In this document: positions 36,801 through 50,700 of the stretch, piece after piece
Layout: the number at the start of each line of letters is the position of its first letter
How positions within the stretch are numbered: the first letter of the stretch is position 1
Source of the DNA: Bugula neritina
Taxonomy: Eukaryota > Bryozoa > Gymnolaemata > Cheilostomatida > Bugulidae
Reading direction: 5' to 3'
Length of the DNA stretch: 64,000 nt
Assembly: GCA_964035545.1 (NCBI GenBank)
Contig: OZ037771.1
Coordinates: 10,485,408 to 10,549,407, forward strand
Translations under genes and position numbers: made by a program
Notes under the pieces: model-generated
Seen by the model: only the letters and a program-made list of their open reading frames with translations
Told to the model about the DNA's origin: nothing
Databases searched by the model: none

Positions 36801-37977
36801 ACATCTACTTCACATGAAACATGAGTTATATTATTTTATAAATTTGTTCTGAGATGAAAAGAGTAATCATGTTTGTTTTTTAAATTTTATTTTTTATGCA
36901 AACATTAAAATTTTTGGTATTTTTTTGTTTCAAGTTATAAAAATAACTTAAAATTATCACAGTAATTTTTTTTCTGTGCATTAAAGTATATGCCAAAAAA
37001 GATAAAGCAGTATGAACTGAAAGAAGTGGGGTTCAGCTACAGACTTATTGTGAAAAGCTGGCACACTGGCCATATTAAATGCTGGTGAACTACAAGCTCG
37101 CAATTATCTGTTTGGCTGATCCCCACTATGTCCAGCATTGAAAAACTGTAGTGATGACACATGGTCATTTTTGTTAATGGTAGCACTGGTCTCTCACAGT
37201 ACACCGGACAAATATTCCTGATCTAGACAAATGTCTTCCATTCCAGAGTTTTACACTAAGTACAGTTCACAAAAAAGTAATTAAAAAAAGATGGTACAAT
37301 TCACAAACGCAAGGAAATAGTGATTGTTAATAATAATGCAAAGCAGGATTGAAAACCAACTTTCCCACACCTAGAGTAATTCTCAAAAAATTTAAAATTA
37401 TTTGATGTAATCTAATTCTAGGAGTAACTTTAAAATTATTAAAAAATAAAGTATAATTTTTGTTATTCCAGCATTCCTTAAAACATGGACTCGCTAAATG
37501 TCATTCACAGACCAAGAATATAATTATATGATGAGAAATGATTTAGCACATTGATTGTACTCGATTTGGGAGTCGTCCCAATAAATTATTTCTAAGGAAT
37601 GCTGTATACTGGTAGGTTCAACCCCTGACAACACAATACTATTTGAATGACATACAATGTTCTAACAAAAATAAAACACAATATTCAAATTATAGTCATT
37701 CTAATTATACGCCTAGAGAGGTTAACATAAATAATAATAATTTTTGCACAAAACCTTGCGCTTGTTCACGTTAAGCATCGCACAGTGCTGAAAAAAATAA
37801 TAAAAAGCCAATTTTACATAAATAAACTAAAAGGTTAAATAGAGAGTGATAATATCCTCAAAAAGATGAAAAAATAAATTTTTTGTATTTTTCTTGTTGC
37901 TACAATATATATTAGGAGATATCTGACAAATCTAGCGCTACATAATAGCTAAGGATAACTACTACAGGTATAAATAA
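36801..37977. other. Convergent intergenic region between DNAAF3 and cyclin G
   Basis: Both flanking genes end here, so it should contain both 3' UTRs. AT-rich; nothing else is recognised. Confidence 0.5.
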
Positions 37978-40900
37978 TCACTCGTGGGCGTACAGACTGA
38001 GTCGGCCAGACACGACGTCTGCGTACGTGAGGATGTGACCATGAGACAAGCCATTGCTCAGCGGCGATGGTTCACTGGGAGAATTAGGGTAGGAGAAATG
38101 GTGGTTAAAATCTTCGGCTGTCGGTGTTCCAGGCACATCATCATCCCCAATTTCGTCTAGACTCTCTACGCTGTCGGTGATACTAAAAAATACCAACATG
38201 TTATGCTAAACTACTACAAGTGCGGAGTCGTCCCAGTGTATAATTGAGAGTTTCAACAACACAGACTACATGCACAGTTGTGGTACATGAACTCACCCCC
38301 TTTCCATGCCCTCATACGGCAACTCGGGAATTACCGGAAGGCCAGTGTCGCCATAGTATCCTGGGCGAAGCTTAGCCATTGTCCTGTTGGATATTGTCCA
38401 CTTGAGTTGCAGCTTGGGCAAGGAGCTCGGAGCGGCGTAGTTGACGGCCAAGAACTTAACTATTTCTTCCTGGTAGGATATGAAATCCCGATCAGCAATC
38501 TACAAGGAAAACCTCACAGAATAGTGATAGAGCTTGACTGTGTCTCAGCAGATGTCATAAAAGAGGTGGGCTGTCTATCAGTCATAGGAAGTACAAGTAA
38601 AACTGTACTGAAAGCAAGACTTTGGAGTTATCCTCCCAAACACCCTGAGCACACAAATATTATGATATAATAGTTCCAGCATTAATAATGAAGTCCTACC
38701 TGGCAGATGTTGAGAAGCATGGAGAAAGCAACAGGTTCAATGATGCCCAGCGTCTGAAGGTGGGAGCTGAACACAGCCAGAGCAACCATCACAAACTGCA
38801 GAAGATGGACACTATTACAGCACGTTGTCATATCAGAATGAGTAAAGCCAATGCGATTACATCATGACCAGCATTTGTCACACAAACAAGAAATAAACAG
38901 TCATCAAAATCACCCAATTCCATTCATCCATGTTCTCATCATTCAAACAAGTAGAGGACCAAAATGCTAGACACAAAAGCCTATGAAATGTCAAGTCACA
39001 GAAGCAGAAGCAAGTATGCAGAAAGTAGAAGTCTTTGACTTACGGAGACATCAAGTAGTTCAGCGTGACACAGACACATGACAAGCTTGCTGGCCATCTT
39101 GTCCAGGTGAGAAGACAAATCCACCCCAGACAGAGTCCTGAACACATCTATTATGATCTGCAGGAGTGTGAGATGTGTAACGCTGTCAGCATCAGGTGCG
39201 GCAGCTCGGAGTTTGTCCTGAATGATGGTCTCCATACGGAGGATGTCCCCAGTCCGGCAGTCACACTGACTAACTCTGATGAGCTTCTCTAGAGAAGTTG
39301 TGCTCTACAAGCAAAAACATGTATATCCTGTATACAGCATACACCACTATAACCCTATATCTGTATACACCACTGTAACCCATATCTGTATACGCCACTG
39401 TAACCCATATCTGTATACGCCACTGTAGCCCCATATCTGTATACGCCACTGTAACCCCATATCTGTATACGCCACTGTAACCCATATCTGTATACAGCAC
39501 TTTCTTACACAACTCTTAACTAATGGGGTCTAAACTTATGTTCATGTTATGTACTAAAAATAGTAGCAGTATGAACTGGCTGGTAACTCGGAGAATTATT
39601 GTGATTTACAGAATTATTGTGGTTTATGTGGTGTACATGTGCAAGCAATATCAATAACAAGTCAAGTCCTCATCACTAGTCATTTATTATCACAGCCAAG
39701 TTTGGAGTTGTGTTCTCACATATACAACAGTATTGAGGCACCAGTGAGTTGAACCAAATGCCCCAGCTTTTGAACTTGGGAGACACAGGTTATAGTGCAT
39801 GGGGCAGTAACAATGCAATCAAGCATTCCTAGCTGCAGTTAATCATGATAACAAGGATGACACTTTGACATTAGAATGTAATAGTGACCTTAATACAACA
39901 TTATAACAATCTAATACTGAGCAGTAAAACATACCTGGATCCCCTGGTAGCACTTGACTGCATGATAGAAGCATGTAGTAGTTATACATGACAAGTATCT
40001 TGGCTGCACCTACAATCACCATAGTTTGGTCAGTAACAGTGAGAATGGCTGGTCAAATAGCCTGTAGCAGTGCTGGTGGTTAGAGAGGGGTCTATCTCCT
40101 ACTAGTTGACAACTTGGCATACAGTTGTGTGCAACTCTGAGCACACAAACCTATCATCTCACGGAGAGATGCAATGGCTATTATCTCCTAATGCACGCAC
40201 AGACCTCATCTAACCTGTGAAGGCACCCTTTAATCCAGTTAAGGAGAGTTCAGCAATAATATTCATTACACTATATTGCACATGACTTGGTGTGATGAAC
40301 TGTGAAATTAAATGTCATGAAATAAACACCATAGAAATAAATATTTAATCAAATTGCAGAAGTTGAACCAGTACAGCTACACCAGGCCACAGATAAGCTC
40401 TGAACTCCAATAACCTAATATTATGCAATAATAAATCTATATAAAAGGAATGTCATTTATTTTTAGATGTTAGGATGTTAGCTATTTATAGACCAACTAT
40501 AACTGAAAGTAACAAGTTCAGGCAGACTGATGATTTATTTCTCTAGCACAGTAATTAAGGATTGCATGAAGAGGCAGTACAGGCAAGTTTGAAGGGAGTA
40601 TAGTTACCACAGCAAATTACATTCCATCAATACGTAATCAAAGACCTTCAATTGCAATTAAAAAGAAACCATTAAAATGCCAGCTTAGGAAATGATTGGA
40701 GATTCTATGTTCCTTAGTATAATTAATGATGGTTTAAGAGTTAAAGAGCCTTGTAATGAATATATAAGCAGGTGGAATAGGAAGAAGCAGTTAATTGATA
40801 CACCCAGGGTTGTGTCAAGCAGAAGGCTTTATCTAACTTCTAACAACTTATATATACAAATATCAGCCCAGTAATCACTCTCTTCGTGCTCTGGTATTGA

Positions 40901-43881
40901 CCTTCCAATGCAAATATGAACATGATAAGAATTTAATACAAAGCGCTGCTATACTTTCCTTTGACAAAACAAGCTTATTAACGTGAACAGCCACACACTC
41001 AGCACGCAAACTACTCATGATGCATCTGTGACTAGCAAAATATAGGTGAACTATGGTGCTAAACATTTACTTAATCAATCTACTTCAATCAATTTTTCAC
41101 AATGATGGTTAGCTACAGTTAAAGTTTTACAGTTTCACATTTGAGAGAGGTATTGTAAATGGTCTTTTGTTTAGTTGCACAAACCCGATATTATCTTAAT
41201 GAAGGTTTATACATTGGCATTGTTTCAGTGAATTGTCAGTAGCAACAGACCATTGCCAGCTGCTAGAACAGTTGCAGTATAGCCTACAGCTTACAACTGG
41301 TACAGGATGTTGTATCACAGACATAGAATAAGGACCCAACCGAGCAGAGTGAACTGGAGAGGGGTGCAGCCCCTCAATAGTGAGATAACCAGAGGACAAT
41401 ACCTTGACTTTAGTGATGAATCTATCCAGAGTACTGAGTGCCAGACAGAACACTTGGTGAGGCAGCCCATAGAATGCTGTCAAACACTTCAGATTGTATG
41501 CACTTTGATTCCTCCTCACTGGGGAAACCTTTGTCATGTCCTGCAACAACATTGCCACTTAGTGCTGTGTTACAATTTGTGACAGGACTAACGACCTAGA
41601 ATTTTACTTAGTTGATGGTTGATGACACAACTAATATAGAAACAACAAAACATAGCACAGTAGAGTAGCACAGAAACACAGTAGAGTAGCACAGAAACAC
41701 AGTAGAGTAGCACAGTAGAGTAACACAGTAGAGTAAAACAGTAGAGTAACACAGTAGAGTAACACAGTAACACAGTAGAGTAGCACAGACACACAGTAAC
41801 ACAGTAGAGTAGCACAGAAACACAGTAGAGTAAAACAGTAGAGTAACACAGTAGAGTAAAACAGTAGAGTAACACAGTAGAGTAGCACAGACACACAGTA
41901 GAGTAACACAGTAACACAGTAGAGTAACACAGTAGAGTAACACAGTAGAGTAACACAGTAACACAGTAACACAGTAACACAGTAACACAGTAGAGTAGTA
42001 CAGTACAGTAGTACAGTACAGTAGTACAGTACAGTAGTACAGTACAGTAGTACAGTACAGTACAAGTAATTACAACAGAAACATGTAACCTAATAGTCTA
42101 GTAGCAACTTTTGATACATCATTGTTTGTCATTCAAATGATTTCTGGCAGCCAGTGCAAGGGAGTTGCCTATAAATCTACACAGTTGGTTGAACTCAATT
42201 TAAAGTGTGTCATGATAACGTGCGCAGGTATCGCATTCCTGTACCCCGCATATACGATCAGCAGGCAGGCTAGTGAAATCGACCACTTATGGCTTTCACG
42301 GCTAGTAGTCCGCTCACGGATGATAGACTTCGATCAATACGTTAGATTACGCACGACTAGCTAGCCCTGACTGGCATGTATAACGTGTTCATAGACCTCA
42401 GTTAGTAACCAGGCCACCTTAATGGGCAATACTAACACACATTACATCAGCCTACCCTCTGCCCTTACACCTCCAGTGTATACCAGAGTCAGCAACAGCT
42501 AATCATAGGTAGAAGCTAGCTGCCAAAGCAAGAAATAGAAATAATTACTGCTAATGAAGTGAGTTGTTACGTAAGAACTAAGAGCTCATCAATGCAATAG
42601 TACCAGTAGGTTTTATTAAAAACAGCTCTCAGCAGATTATAGACTAGGGATATTATCTTCACACAAACCAGATATTATTTACTGCTTGATTCTGATGCAA
42701 TATATAGCTGTTTACTGAAATCCTTATTATCATGGTAAATATGATGCAATATTGTTTAGTAAACAACACATGGTAACTATGCAGCTAGGTTATCAATGAA
42801 CAAATTGTATTGGCAAATAATCTCTAGAGAAAGTCAATAAGGTTATTCAGTGGACTAGAAGGATATTGGTATATCTGTAGCTAGTAATATTACTGACTCA
42901 ACTGTGTCATCTAGTAAAACTCAATTAACTCCCTTTAAGCACTGTCACCATGGTGATGACTGATATTTAGTGACTCCTTCAGGAAGTAGGCAAGTAGATG
43001 TGCTGAATTTAATTAACTTGAGTTGGTTTACTAAGTATTAGTGCTAATATTAGATTACTGAGCTATTGTATACCTTATAGGGCGTAGTAAATGTAATATC
43101 CTAGCTGACATTTACTTACTACTACTCTAAGTAGTCCCAACTGAATTATTGATCTAGTAACAGTATATCAGGAGAAAGAGCAGGCCAGCAGCAACATTAA
43201 GTTAACAAAATTCATTAATAATTTAAAGATGAAAACTAGTGAATAATGAAGCCATCTGCTCTCTCTACTGATAGCATAAAACTCAAAACAATGGGGGGCA
43301 TTTCAAAAACCTGTGGGACTATACACAACTACCCACAATGCATAGCTGTAGTGGCTCCTTGAACATCAACAACACTTGGCTGAGAGCAGATAAGAGGTTG
43401 ATTACAATAATGCCAGTAATTTGATTTGTTGATATATATGAGATTTAGTTATGACAAGGCATGCTGACCTTGGTAGTGACATTGAGAAGGTTTGACATCT
43501 TGGGTTCATACACTGACATGTTTTCCAGACACATCCTCAGCCTCCATATTGCCTCATCTTCCACTTGCTGCTAGTAAGAGCAGGACAACATTTAGCGCAT
43601 AAAAATCATGTAAAATAAAACACTATGGTTCTACACTACATGATCATTAAATAAATAATTCAGAAACAACAAAATATTAGGCTCACACATAGGGATAAAC
43701 TAGGGGAACTATTAAGTGATCACATTAAATAGGGAAAAGTAGGTATAACTGTATGCCAGAGGATACAAACCTCCATTTTCTTGGAACCAGTCATGTGGCC
43801 AGTTGCTGCCTGCTGTTCCAGTGACTGATGGTAATCACCACTATCTGGGCCACCACAATCTGCCACCAACATTTTACCCAT
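37978..43881 (-). CDS. CCNG: Cyclin G, eight coding exons, 395 aa
   Basis: Exons in transcript order: 43881-43771, 43567-43469, 41540-41403, 40009-39935, 39304-39044, 38795-38700, 38499-38297, 38182-37978 (stop 37978-37980). The sum is 1,188 nt and all phases match. It is a non-canonical cyclin of the G/I group, associated in animals with growth arrest, PP2A and p53-linked control. Cyclin-box evidence: CLENMSVYEPKMSNLLN, then LTAFYGLPHQVFCLALSTLDRF, then VQPRYLSCITTTCFYHAVK, then LIRVSQCDCRTGDILRME. The C-terminal block RDFISYQEEIVKFL, LQLKWTISNRTMAKL and YYGDTGLPVIPE is specific to cyclin G rather than cyclin I. After Lys135 the usual Glu pair is replaced by CYQGIQ. The first ATG (43881) is a choice: an acceptor-like cacag lies just upstream, so an extra 5' exon is possible. 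Confidence 0.9.
39325..39500. repeat. 24-25-bp minisatellite in a cyclin G intron
   Basis: About six copies of CATATCTGTATACGCCACTG plus four to five bases. It starts about 20 bp from the acceptor of the exon 39304-39044. Confidence 0.9.
41640..42066. repeat. Microsatellite of ACAGTAGAGTA and ACAGTACAGT units in a cyclin G intron
   Basis: Irregular tandem CACAGTAGAGTAA-type units pass into a regular AGTACAGTAC run at 41995-42062. Long open frames on the minus strand across it are repeats of Leu, Cys, Tyr and Val and are not genes. Confidence 0.9.
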
Positions 43882-46800
43882 CTCCAGCGCCTGTGGCTTG
43901 GTTCAAATGACACGAGATGGCTTTCAGTTTTTACAACTCCATTATCATTAGCTGCTGAATTAACAAAAACAACTTTTTGGAATGTTCAACATAAAAAATA
44001 AAAATTACATCCAACATTCTGGTGCTCTCATGCTGATAAATACTGAAATCGGTACCTAGATAAAGTCAAGTTTACCCAATCAGCCCTTTACACTCTACAA
44101 TCTACATGATTAGATTTGATTTATATTGAGAAATAATCAAAATGGTAGTTCCAACACAATTATAATAATTGAAATAGTAGAAAAACTTAAAGCAAAACTG
44201 AAAGTATTAACGAAACAATGAGAATGAATATCACATTTATGACATTCTTACACTAAACCCCTAGATTGGCCATGATTTATAGCTAATGGGCTACTTATTT
44301 GAAGTTTCCCAGCTATACAAGTGATAAATGTTATTTACTTATTTACTCATTGTGAATTTTAACTATGCTATGAGTATGAACTTGAAGATCCATGATAGAA
44401 AGTACAACAGCCTTTCACCTTATTAAAGAGTCTATCTGCATATTCATATGTATATTGCACAGTTCAAATATGAAGTTGCTCTCACTCAGTAAAAACCATG
44501 ATTTAAGTTTGCCATCTTAGAATCAGTCTGATTTTGTACGACAACTTTCTTTAAAATTTAAATATTTTTTTACTCTAATTGGCCATTAGTAAATTTTTAT
44601 TCATCAGACTGACAGTAACTCCCGGGTGAAGATAAATGTTATGAAGAGTTGAAAAATTTCCAACTGCCCAGTTTTAAAAAAGCAGAACTACATAGACAAC
44701 AGATTAGGATGGATTATTGAGTTAAGTTAAAAGTTTTACTTAAGCAGCTACCAATTTCAACTTTATTCATAATGTTCAAACTTACTCCTAACAGTGAGTC
44801 ATAGACATGAGACTGGGTACAATTTGAATTCGACAACTATCGTGTACACGAGTCGTTATGAAAATGAAAACGATATAACTAGCTCGATTTCCACTACACT
44901 ATCTCTATGAGTATGACAATCATTGTGATAAACATAGTAATACTGATAGTTACAATCACTTTATCATAATGATATTGATAGTAATTGTAAAAATTACAAT
45001 ATTAGTAATCATTATATTTATCATAATTTTCAAGTTCATGTGATCATAGCACTTGGTACTGCTAGTGCAAGTAGAACTAGAAGGTCAACTGTTACGCAGT
45101 ACTACGACTACTACTTTCTACTTTGTCTTCTAATGCATTATTGCCCTTGCTCTTTGTCTTTTCGGTTTCACTTTAGAGTTTCCTTTTTATTTTAAACACA
45201 TTCTCATTTTGATTCACTAGATAAGAATTCGCATTCGGCATTGTTATACTCATTGACTTGAGTCATACTCATCACTCATGGTCATACTCATTGTGATCAC
45301 TCACACTGATTGACTTTGAGTTTCACATGGAGTCCAAGACCAAGTTGATCAATATTCTAGATTATTTTCACTAAGCCACAACTTCACATACACAAATTAA
45401 TTAAATATAAAATTTTAGATACTTACTTCTTATAAAGTTCAAAGAAAAAGAATTAATATTTGTCAGCTTGCGCTGTAATTCGTGCGATGTGTACAAGTTG
45501 TTTCGCTTAACTGACAAAGTGAAACAGCTTCAGTGAAGTCATGTGACCGCGTAGTGTTACAAATAAGTTTTAACATTCCGTGTGTGCATCTTGAAAAAAA
45601 GCATCATAGCACATAAATGTTTTTAAAACTTAAAATTTAAATATAATAAAATAATTTTGAAGTTTTTTTGGCATTTATAAATATGAAAAAAGTAAAAGAT
45701 TGACCTAAATGATTTGCTCGTCTAGCGACTTAATACGTATAAACAAAAGCATACTCTTCTGCGTATCTGAGGAAACAGATGATCAAAGTGAATCAGAGGC
45801 AAGCTGACAAACTCAAAGCTGTTCTTAAATAGTTAGTTTATATTTTTAAAAAAATGAGTTAATTTTATTGACATTTAAGCAAATGTTCAGTGCAAATTGG
45901 TCAATATCAGTTATTGTGGAAGTCAGCCTAACGATTTGAAGCAAAAGAGGAGAGACAAAATTCAAATTTAAAGAAAAGTGAGAACTGGGACCAAGTAGTG
46001 TTACCGTGAATGTGAGAGTCGGAGTCGGTTAGGGTGACTAAATTCCGGATTCGGCTTAAACTTGAGGTTAGTGAGAATAACTGCAATAGTTGTTGCTAAT
46101 CACTTGAACATTTCTTGTAGATATTCACGCTGTAAAATTTTTCTCAGACCTATAAAATAGAAATAACATTAACTATATATTTATAACTTATAAGTTTTAA
46201 CTTATAACTATAAGTTTTAACTTATAAGTTAAAAGTATAACTATTACTAACTAACAGTAACTAAAGGTATAAGTATAAGACTAAGTGTGACATAATCATA
46301 ATGATAATGTCATAATGATATTGATAATGCTAAGCATTATGAATATGATAATCATAATGATAACTGAGTCTGATAAGATTTCGTTATTATAATTATGAAT
46401 AAGTTCAGCTAAAAGTATAAGCCTATAGTATAAGTATTAGCTGTAGCCTATAAGTATAAGTATAACTATAAGTGTAACTTTTATTAGCATTATTAAACTA
46501 TTAGTATAACTATCAATATCACTATCAGTATTGCTATAAGGATAAATGTATAAGTCTTTGACTTTGAAGTTTAAAAGTAATGTCTACATGTAACTGCCGG
46601 TAATAACTAGTAAGCAAAAGCAATGAGAGGCTAGTGTCACTGTGGCCAACCCTAAATTGTAGTTTTAACTCGTAATGGCTTTTAAGGATTAATTGTTATT
46701 ACACATTATTGATGATTGCATTTGAGATTTGTAATAAATTAATGGTCCTTATAAGTTTAATTATGTAAAAAAAAATCACTGATTGGTCATGATAGCAATG

Positions 46801-47738
46801 ATTGGAAGATGGAACAGCTACAAGTACATATATTTTTTCTTGTAGCTGCAAATAAAAATTATAAGTTTTAATTAAAAGTCATGTAATTAGTTAAGCCTTA
46901 AAATGAAGTATAGTATTTACTGTGAAACTAAGACTAACTTTGGGCTTGATTTTAAAACTTGGCCGAGCTGTAGAATTCTATTGATTTAATTTTACCATTA
47001 CTAAAACTATCAATGAAAAATAAATTGGGGTTACTTTATACCATGACCATGGCTGTTTTTATTTATGTGTCTGCTAGTTAAGAACTATGTAACTTTGTTC
47101 ATTTTTCTCCCAATTCATCTTTAAATGTGATTCATTTCCAGTTTAAATTAAATTTTGGTTCTGCCAGTCAAAAATGTAGTTTCCCTTGTTATTAGATATA
47201 GACAAATACATAATACTGAAATGAAATTTTAAGCAAATCAATTAAAGTAACTCATTACCCCTTTTAATCATATTAATAGAACAACATTGTTCTATAAAGA
47301 AGTAATTAGCAATGAATTCAAATATAAATAATATTGTTATTGATTAATAAATTCTTCTAATTTCCGGTAAAAGTAGGTAATAATTTCTAAAGTTTTTAAC
47401 CAATAAATCAATTTCTGATTGAGTCAAGAGTAAATATTGTGTTAGTTAACATATAAGATTGCCATTAAGTGCAGCATAGTTTCTATACTCACCTATTTTC
47501 AATATAAAAAAGGATTCTCAAGTTAGCTATGACTGTACACCAGGCTGGTTCAATTGCTCATTGGTAAGATGTGAATATAAAATTCCTAATCACCACATAA
47601 CCTGCAATAAGTTTCTAACAAAACCTATTAAAAGCTCTTTGCCTTGCATTACATCAGCAGAACAAATGTTAGTCATGTGGAAATTTGCTTGTATTCCATG
47701 ACGCTGGTTTTATAGTTGTAACATTTGTAACAGGAAGT
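43882..47738. other. Divergent intergenic region between cyclin G and cyclin I
   Basis: About 3.9 kb between two head-to-head start codons. Degenerate ATAATGATA, TATAAGTATAAG and GTCATACTCATTG repeats occur at about 44910-45010, 45240-45320 and 46160-46530. No protein frame is recognised. Both promoters, and possibly non-coding first exons, should lie here. Confidence 0.5.
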
Positions 47739-50700
47739 ATGGTGAATGTAACATCTGCTAAGCAACTCATCGGAATGATGGGGGAAGCCCTGCACAAGGA
47801 AAAGTGTATGTGGAAGCCTCTGGAACTTGATGGCAGTTCTACCAAGAATGTAAGGCTTTTGTTTTGTTCACTTTAGGTTTACAGCGAATTTATTTTCATC
47901 CTTTGCTAGCTTTTACCCTTTTGTTTGTAACAAAAAATTAGCATTTCTTTATATTTCAGTTTGATTGTAGGAATGTAAATGCGCTTTCATATTTCAGGTA
48001 TGCATTCCATATGACCTTCCGTTGCCTTGTATCACCGGATGTGAGTTTATATACTTGTGTTGTAGGGATTTTCAGTGACATATGAGCACCGCACAGATAT
48101 CATACAATGGCTGGTCAATGTCTCTCAGCAATTCCAGTTCTACCCAGAAGCCTTAGCACTAGCTGTATCCCTGTTAGACAAGTTCCTTTGCAGTGTCAAG
48201 GTGAATACGAATTCAGTTTCTGGTCTCAATATAACAAAGTGAACTATATAAAGCTGTAAATGTCGTAGAGTATCTACACTGTGTGGATTATTCTGTGGTC
48301 TTTAAAACTTCACTCTCTCCGTGCTCTCTAACTTGCCAAATCCTAACCACATCTGGATCAACTGGTAGTCTGTCCTAATCCTTTAGATTTAGCCCATTTC
48401 TGTTCTATCCCCCAGATTCTCAGGAATATTTGGTACAGATGTATGATTTATAGCAACTAGCTAATCTCTATGTTTTCTCAGCATCAGCACTGCAGCTTCA
48501 GATGCCAATTGTTGTAAGACTGATTGGGAATTGGCTAATAAAGATTGCAGAGAGTGATCTCACTACAAATTGCCTGCCATCTATAATCATGTTTCCTTAG
48601 AAGTCTTGAGTCAGTTTAGAAAGAGATGTGATGATTTGTTTGCTGTGTGTAGGTGCAGCTGAGATACCTCAAGTGTGTGGCCTTGACCTGTATGCACATA
48701 GCCAGTAAGATCACGGAAGAAGATGAAGTTGTGCCTCACGTTGCTGACTTGGTCAGTTTAACTGCTGCCAATTGCAGCACTGACGATATTGTTAGAATGG
48801 AAAGACTGATTCTCAATAAACTCTCGTGGAACGTCAACATGGCTACCCCTCTTCACTTCCTCCAAGTGGTAGGAATCTATTTAGCTATCAGCTATCTATT
48901 TACTCTGCATTTCAACATCTGTTTCTACCACTATGTTACTAAACTTTTGGCTCAGGGCTCTGTCCTTACCATTGGCTTGTTAGCATGGCCTAATCATAAA
49001 AATGTTATGACATTATCTGAATAAACGTCATAATATTAGCTCATTATCACAAGGATATTTCCTTCCCAGTGTGCATTGTCAGGTAATAACAAGAGCTCAG
49101 CTGATCTGCAGGGCTTAAAACCTTTCTCTGAGCTCTAACACATTCTTGTGAGAGCTGATCCAATCACTAAGGAAACCTTCAGTAACCTCTTCATACTGAT
49201 ACAAGTAATACTTACCTCTCCATACTAATACAAGTAATACTTACCTCTCCATACTAATACAAGACGTATTACTTACCTCTTCATACTGATATAAGTATTA
49301 CTTACCTCTTCATACTGATATAAGTAATACTTACCTCTTCATACTAATACAAGTAATACTTACCTCTTCATACTGATACAAGTAATACTTACCTCTTCAT
49401 ACTGATATAAGTAATACTTACCTCTTCATACTGATACAAGTATTACTTACCTCTTCATACTGATACAAGTAATACTTACCTCTTCATACTGATATAAGTA
49501 ATACTTACCTCTTCATACTGATACAAGTAATACTTACCTCTTCATACTGATATAAGTAATACTTACCTCTTCATACTAATACAAGTAATGCTAGTGCTTG
49601 TTTTCAGCATTCCATCTTCTTTAGTATCAAGTTTCCATTTGAAAGAAGCTTTTTGTTTACTGCTGATAGATAGCAAGGTATAGGGGTGTACCTCCCCCTG
49701 ACTGCAGCTGCTCTTGTGCTGCCTACACACGTAGTTTCACCAGTTTGAGCAGCCTACAGCCCTACATAGTATGTAGGTCAAGTGTTGCCTTCACATATTT
49801 TATGACTGCTAGTTGCAGCTAAGCAGTGGTGGTTGGTCCTCCATGCCTGCCAGTCTTACCAGCTGTCACATTTGCATACTGAAAGGACTGTTTGACAGCT
49901 TCTACTTGCCAGCTTTTGCCTGCTATGGCTGGCCATGTACACATGGTGCAGGTGCTTGTTTATGCATATAAAACTCCATCTCGTATTGTCCCTTCCATAT
50001 CAACTCTTTCTAAATTTTTTCACTGATTCTAATAGTAGTGATGAACTGCATCTACATGGGTACCTGTGTATTATTTGATCAGTGAACCCTTCTCCTAACC
50101 TTATACTGAGGAAGAGTTGAAACTGTGGGTCAAGAACCAACACAGCTGTAGTTTTATTGACTAATACATGCAAAGGAGCACGTAAGGGTCAAAAGTTGAT
50201 CACTATTTGTTAGTCTTATTGTTTTTGTCAACATTTATCTGTGCATATTTGCTGCTGTGTCACACATCAACAAGCATAACTTTGAAATATTATTCACTAC
50301 TTGGGAGTGCCACTGAATGCTACAGTAAGGCTATGTGACAGCAGTTATACACTGGTACAAGGAGTGGGTGCAGTAATACAATAGTGATCAGTTGCATCAT
50401 GTTTGGTGGTGGGAGCAGATGTGCTTGCAGTATTTGCACTCAGTTCAATAATTATAACAACACAGTATAAAAATCCATAATTACCTTTCGTGCAGGAGTG
50501 TCGAGTGTTTTTTAACTGATTTAATTTAAACAAAGTGCTCTGCACTCAACCTGCTTGTAGTGTTGATTGTAATTCAGAGGTTGTTGTGACTATGGCAACG
50601 TAAAAGTCAGAAAAAATGTTGACATTTTAATAACAATAATAAACTGGGAGTTTCATTTCCAATAACGAAGTAATAAATTAAAGATTTATGCAGATTGAGT

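Noticed and set aside
41588-42065. Three overlapping Leu/Cys/Tyr-rich frames on the minus strand
   Set aside because: All are readings of the CACAGTAGAGTAA microsatellite in a cyclin G intron.
47685-47738. Upstream extension of cyclin I to a start at 47685
   Set aside because: The added residues (LVFHDAGFIVV) have no counterpart in cyclin I, and a probable splice acceptor lies between the two starts.
49606-49673. Extra exon of cyclin I after the tandem repeat (HSIFFSIKF)
   Set aside because: It runs into a stop before its donor. Joining 48868 to 51225 gives FLQV/CHAYLLLEKP, which matches the family.
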